A stretch of 9,348 nucleotides of DNA from JBCBXA01 sp039816825 (lineage in GTDB: Bacteria > Pseudomonadota > Alphaproteobacteria > Rhizobiales > Rhizobiaceae), in the NCBI GenBank assembly GCA_039816825.1, contig JBCBXA010000106.1:1-9348 (forward strand), written 5' to 3'. The notes beneath the pieces are model-generated. The model searched no databases. It was not told where the DNA came from and worked only from the letters and a program-made list of their open reading frames with translations. A program made the position numbers and the translations under genes. This document shows, one piece after another, positions 7,091-9,348 of the stretch (positions are counted from its first letter, which is position 1; each line of letters starts with the position of its first letter).

Positions 7091-7164
7091 CACGCGTCCC
7101 CTTTTCAACTCGGGGCGTTTTACGCCTCAATATAAGGATTTCAACATATAAAGCGCGTGTGATG
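7088..7164 (-). promoter_or_regulatory. metK leader with competing hairpins over the RBS and start codon
   Basis: On the minus strand, GGCGT-AAA-ACGCC (7126-7114) forms a five-base-pair hairpin. Immediately downstream, CCCC (7115-7112) can pair with GGGG (7101-7098), the core of the metK Shine-Dalgarno, across a 10-base loop. The two stems share bases 7114-7115, so they are mutually exclusive. Further out, CATCACACGCG (7164-7154) is complementary to CGCGTGATG (7096-7088), which includes the start codon, with a two-base bulge. A possible promoter is TTGTTC (about 7178-7173) with TTTATA near 7154-7149, but its 19-base spacing is poor. If that promoter were used, the outer 5' arm would not be transcribed. 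I could not match this leader to the SAM-II or SAM/SAH riboswitch consensus from memory. Confidence 0.35.
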
Positions 7165-7209
7165 CACCGTCGAACAACCGCGAGCCCCATCGTTGCCCAA
7201 AAGACGCTC

Positions 7210-8268
7210 TTAGCCATCGCCCTGAACTTGCCAGTGCAGCGGAAAGCCCGGATCGAACACGATGACGGGCCCGGCGTCCGTCTTGATAGCCTTGGGATAC
7301 TCAACGGCGCTTTCGGATCGCACCAGAGTGATGAGATCGTCATTCGGCTCCAAACCATAAGCAGCCGGGCCATGCAGGCTTGAGAAGCCCTCAAGCCTGT
7401 CGAGAGCATCTTCCTGCTCAAACACATGGGCCAGGCAGGCCATCGTGTTCGTGGCGGTAAAGACACCAGCGCAGCCGCAGGCACACTCTTTGGCGTCGGT
7501 CGGATGAGGGGCGGAGTCTGTCCCCAGAAAATAGCGCGGATCGCCACTCGTTGCGGCTTTACGAAGAGCCTGCCGATGCTCCTCGCGCTTGGCCACGGGC
7601 AAACAGTAATAGTGCGGTCTGATGCCCCCAACCAGTAGATGATTGCGATTGATGATGAGATGGTGGGTGGTGATAGAGCCACAGAGATTTTGCTCAGCCG
7701 CCGCGATATAGTCCACACCATCCTTTGTGGTGACATGCTCCATCGTGACTTTGAGCTCAGGAACGCGCTGCCGAATATCCTCGAGCTTGGTGTCTATGAA
7801 GACCTTCTCACGGTCAAAGATGTCGACCTCGTGGTCTGTCACTTCGCCATGCACACACAGGCGAAGACCGATGTCGGCCATCGTCTCCAACACGGGCATC
7901 ACTTTATCAAAGTCGCGAACGCCCGACTGTGAGTTGGTTGTGGCTCCCGCCGGATAGAGTTTGACTGCGCGAATCAAACCGTCGCCTGCGGCGGCGCGGA
8001 CATCTTCAGGATCCGTCTCTTCTGTCAGGTAGAGGGTCATCAGCGGCTCGAACAGATCGCCACGTTCCTGTGTGCTCGCCGCCCGCATGATCCGCTCACG
8101 ATAGGCCACAGCGTCAGAACCCGTCACCACTGGCGGCACCAGATTGGGCATGATGATGGCGCGCCCAAAATGGCGTGTGGTCTCGCCCACAATTCCCTCC
8201 AGCATGGCGCCATCTCGCAAATGCAGGTGCCAGTCGTCGGGGCGTCGGATCGTCAATATCTCAGTCAT
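7210..8268 (-). CDS. pyrC: Dihydroorotase, class II
   Basis: This enzyme catalyses the reversible cyclisation of carbamoyl aspartate to dihydroorotate in pyrimidine synthesis. It has 352 residues, the size of the E. coli PyrC type. The zinc ligands are all present: H14 and H16 in DDWHLHLRDG, the carboxylated lysine K103 in VKLYPAGATTNS, H140 in HGEV, H178 in MEHVTT and D251 in GTDSAPH. The IRPHYYCLP segment (216-224) is characteristic of the E. coli-like class, which does not need an aspartate transcarbamoylase partner. The ATG at 8268 begins exactly where the family does, although its ribosome site is weak. It lies upstream of metK on the same strand with 119 bases between, so the two may or may not be co-transcribed. 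It diverges from coxS. Confidence 0.97.
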   Translation of the reverse strand: MTEILTIRRPDDWHLHLRDGAMLEGIVGETTRHFGRAIIMPNLVPPVVTGSDAVAYRERIMRAASTQERGDLFEPLMTLYLTEETDPEDVRAAAGDGLIRAVKLYPAGATTNSQSGVRDFDKVMPVLETMADIGLRLCVHGEVTDHEVDIFDREKVFIDTKLEDIRQRVPELKVTMEHVTTKDGVDYIAAAEQNLCGSITTHHLIINRNHLLVGGIRPHYYCLPVAKREEHRQALRKAATSGDPRYFLGTDSAPHPTDAKECACGCAGVFTATNTMACLAHVFEQEDALDRLEGFSSLHGPAAYGLEPNDDLITLVRSESAVEYPKAIKTDAGPVIVFDPGFPLHWQVQGDG

Positions 8269-8441
8269 GGCTCGTCATAGCCATCTCACACTGCCAGCGG
8301 AAGCCATCTCGCAACATTCGGAAACAATGATGAAGGGTCTGCACCCCACCACTGCGGCAAAGGGCTAACATGCCAGCACTTGTGGGGTTTCAAACACCAT
8401 GTAAGAATTCTTCCAGAGTAGACCTTTGGGAGGAGGAACAC
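8269..8441. promoter_or_regulatory. Divergent pyrC-coxS intergenic region with strong coxS RBS
   Basis: These 173 bases must hold the pyrC and coxS start signals. AGGAGG at 8431-8436 is an excellent ribosome site for coxS, five bases before its ATG. A possible plus-strand promoter is TTGTGG (8380-8385) with TAAGAA (8402-8407), spaced 16 bases; the -10 match is poor. An inverted pair CCCCAC (8344-8349) and GTGGGG (8382-8387), 32 bases apart, overlaps that -35 box. A short direct repeat AGCCATCTC occurs at 8279-8287 and 8302-8310, nearer pyrC. None of these is tested. Confidence 0.35.
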
Positions 8442-8933
8442 ATGGCGACTGTGTCGATGACGGTGAACGGCAGAGCCGTAAGCCACGACGTGGAAGACTG
8501 CACATTGCTGGTCAGCTACATCCGCGAAACGCTTGGGCAAACCGGGACGCATGTGGGCTGCGACACATCGCAGTGCGGTGCTTGCGTTGTCCATGTCGAT
8601 GGCAAGGCGGTGAAGAGCTGCACCATGCTGGCCGCCCAGGCCAGCGGCTCTGATGTGACCACCATCGAAGGCCTGGCCGGCGATATTGATTTGCACCCGG
8701 TCCAGGCGGCGTTCCGTGAGCATCATGGTCTGCAGTGCGGTTTCTGCACACCCGGCATGATCATGGCGGCCACCAAAATGATCGAGAAACACGGTGCCGC
8801 TCTGGATGAAGCGCTCATCCGCAAAGAGCTCGAGGGCAATATCTGCCGCTGCACGGGCTACCATAACATCGTCAAAGCCATTCAGGCCGCGGCCCACGAA
8901 ATGGCCGGTGCGGCCAAAGTGGCCGCTGAGTAG
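8442..8933 (+). CDS. coxS: CO-dehydrogenase-like molybdenum hydroxylase, iron-sulfur small subunit
   Basis: This 163-residue protein is the two-cluster [2Fe-2S] subunit of a xanthine-oxidase-family molybdenum hydroxylase. It passes electrons from the molybdenum subunit to the flavin subunit. The N-terminal ferredoxin domain has C40, C45, C48 and C60 (CDTSQCGAC, then KSC). The C-terminal helical domain has C99 and C102 (QCGFCTPG) and C135 and C137 (CRCTGY). HPVQAAFREHHGLQCGFC is a family hallmark. The ATG at 8442 follows AGGAGG by five bases; the in-frame ATG at 8370 lacks a site and would add a tail with no homology. coxL follows after 91 bases. Annotation as CoxS rests on family resemblance and gene order. 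The same fold serves aldehyde, nicotinate and other hydroxylases, so CO as substrate is unproven. Confidence 0.92.
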   Translation: MATVSMTVNGRAVSHDVEDCTLLVSYIRETLGQTGTHVGCDTSQCGACVVHVDGKAVKSCTMLAAQASGSDVTTIEGLAGDIDLHPVQAAFREHHGLQCGFCTPGMIMAATKMIEKHGAALDEALIRKELEGNICRCTGYHNIVKAIQAAAHEMAGAAKVAAE

Positions 8934-8940
8934 CGTGTCA

Positions 8941-8979
8941 CTCTCCACGGCAGCGCGCCCGCAAGTAACCAGTGGAGAG
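8941..8979 (+). other. Stem-loop between coxS and coxL
   Basis: CTCTCCAC (8941-8948) is a perfect complement of GTGGAGAG (8972-8979). Two further pairs (GG with CC) are possible after a one-base bulge, leaving an 18-base loop. It begins eight bases after the coxS stop codon. No run of T follows, so it does not look like a standard intrinsic terminator. It could stabilise or process the coxS end of the message or reduce read-through into coxL. Confidence 0.5.
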
Positions 8980-9024
8980 CTGGCGCAGCGCCTACATCAA
9001 TAGCCAACCTTCGGGAGGAAGATC

Positions 9025-9348
9025 ATGGCGAAGAAAGACGGAATCGGTGCGCGGGTCCTGCGCCAGGAAGATAAGCGTTTCATCACCGGCGCAGGCCGCT
9101 ATACGGACGATATCGTTCTTGCTGATCAGGCTTATGCAGCCTTTGTGCGCAGCCCCCATGCCTATGCGAAAGTGAATGCCATCGACGCAAGCGCAGCCAA
9201 GGCCATGCCTGGCGTGATCGATGTGCTGACCGGCGATCAGCTGGTGGCCGACGGGATCGGGAACATCATTTGTGGTTGGGCCGTCAGTTCTAAAGACGGA
9301 ACACCCATGGGCATGGGCCAATACCGCGCCCTGGAGCCAGAGACAGCA
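9025..9348 (+). CDS. coxL: CO-dehydrogenase-like molybdenum-binding large subunit, N-terminal part
   Basis: The first 108 codons of a xanthine-oxidase-family molybdenum subunit are present, and the gene continues past the right edge. The N-terminus has the family pattern: GARVLRQEDKRFITGAGRYTDDI, then AYAAFVRSPHAYAKV, then PGVIDVLTGDQL. It is the aldehyde oxidase/xanthine dehydrogenase a/b hammerhead domain. The order S then L, with no flavin subunit gene before them, fits form II (coxSLM) rather than form I (coxMSL). The start at 9025 has GGGAGGAAG at 9013-9021, with the GGAGG core about seven bases from the ATG. The active-site loop that separates CO dehydrogenase (AYXCSFR) from form II enzymes (AYRGAGR) lies outside the window, so the substrate cannot be called. 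CoxL is the catalytic subunit and would receive its cofactor in the cytoplasm. Confidence 0.9.
   Translation, partial: MAKKDGIGARVLRQEDKRFITGAGRYTDDIVLADQAYAAFVRSPHAYAKVNAIDASAAKAMPGVIDVLTGDQLVADGIGNIICGWAVSSKDGTPMGMGQYRALEPETA

Noticed and set aside
7088..7164. SAM-II or SAM/SAH riboswitch before metK
   Set aside because: I could not match the conserved bases of either class. Only generic pairing potential is visible, so it is reported as an unclassified structure.
8286..8948. Long minus-strand open frame opposite coxS
   Set aside because: It is antisense to coxS, which has eight correctly spaced cluster cysteines and a strong ribosome site.

Overview
This window looks like chromosome from an alphaproteobacterium, moderately GC-rich by eye. 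The XdhAB, CcmABCDG and MetK proteins all read like alphaproteobacterial versions, and the contiguous ccmA-B-C-D-G order is typical of that class. I cannot fix the genus. The stretch carries housekeeping and respiratory genes with no transposase, phage gene, CRISPR array or RNA gene. I found no convincing undescribed multi-gene system.

Layout, left to right. Positions 1-217 form a fold-back inverted repeat made from xdhB. The two arms are near-identical copies of the same xdhB stretch in opposite orientations, and the junction cuts xdhB in half. On the minus strand, xdhA (1348-2838) and the N-terminal half of xdhB (to 1351) encode the FeS/FAD and molybdenum subunits of a xanthine dehydrogenase, with an ATGA start/stop overlap. 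Diverging from xdhA, the plus-strand cluster ccmA-ccmB-ccmC-ccmD-ccmG (2960-5893) encodes the heme-handling ABC complex and the thioredoxin-like reductase of cytochrome c maturation System I. ccmD is only 49 codons and is easy to miss. Convergent with ccmG are two minus-strand housekeeping genes: metK (S-adenosylmethionine synthetase, 5897-7090) and, upstream of it, pyrC (class II dihydroorotase, 7210-8268). At the right edge, diverging from pyrC, coxS (8442-8933) and the start of coxL (9025 to the edge) encode subunits of a CO-dehydrogenase-like molybdenum hydroxylase, in the S-L order usual for form II enzymes.

How the genes fit together. The ccm genes form one translationally coupled operon supplying c-type cytochromes. 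Two xanthine-oxidase-family molybdenum enzymes flank the core: XdhAB oxidises purines, and CoxSL has an unknown substrate (CO or another small molecule). MetK and PyrC are core metabolism.

The observations most worth checking are: the fold-back junction, which carries a signature of mis-primed strand switching and probably marks a contig end or amplification chimera; mutually exclusive hairpins in the metK leader that would cover its ribosome binding site and start codon; and a hairpin between coxS and coxL.
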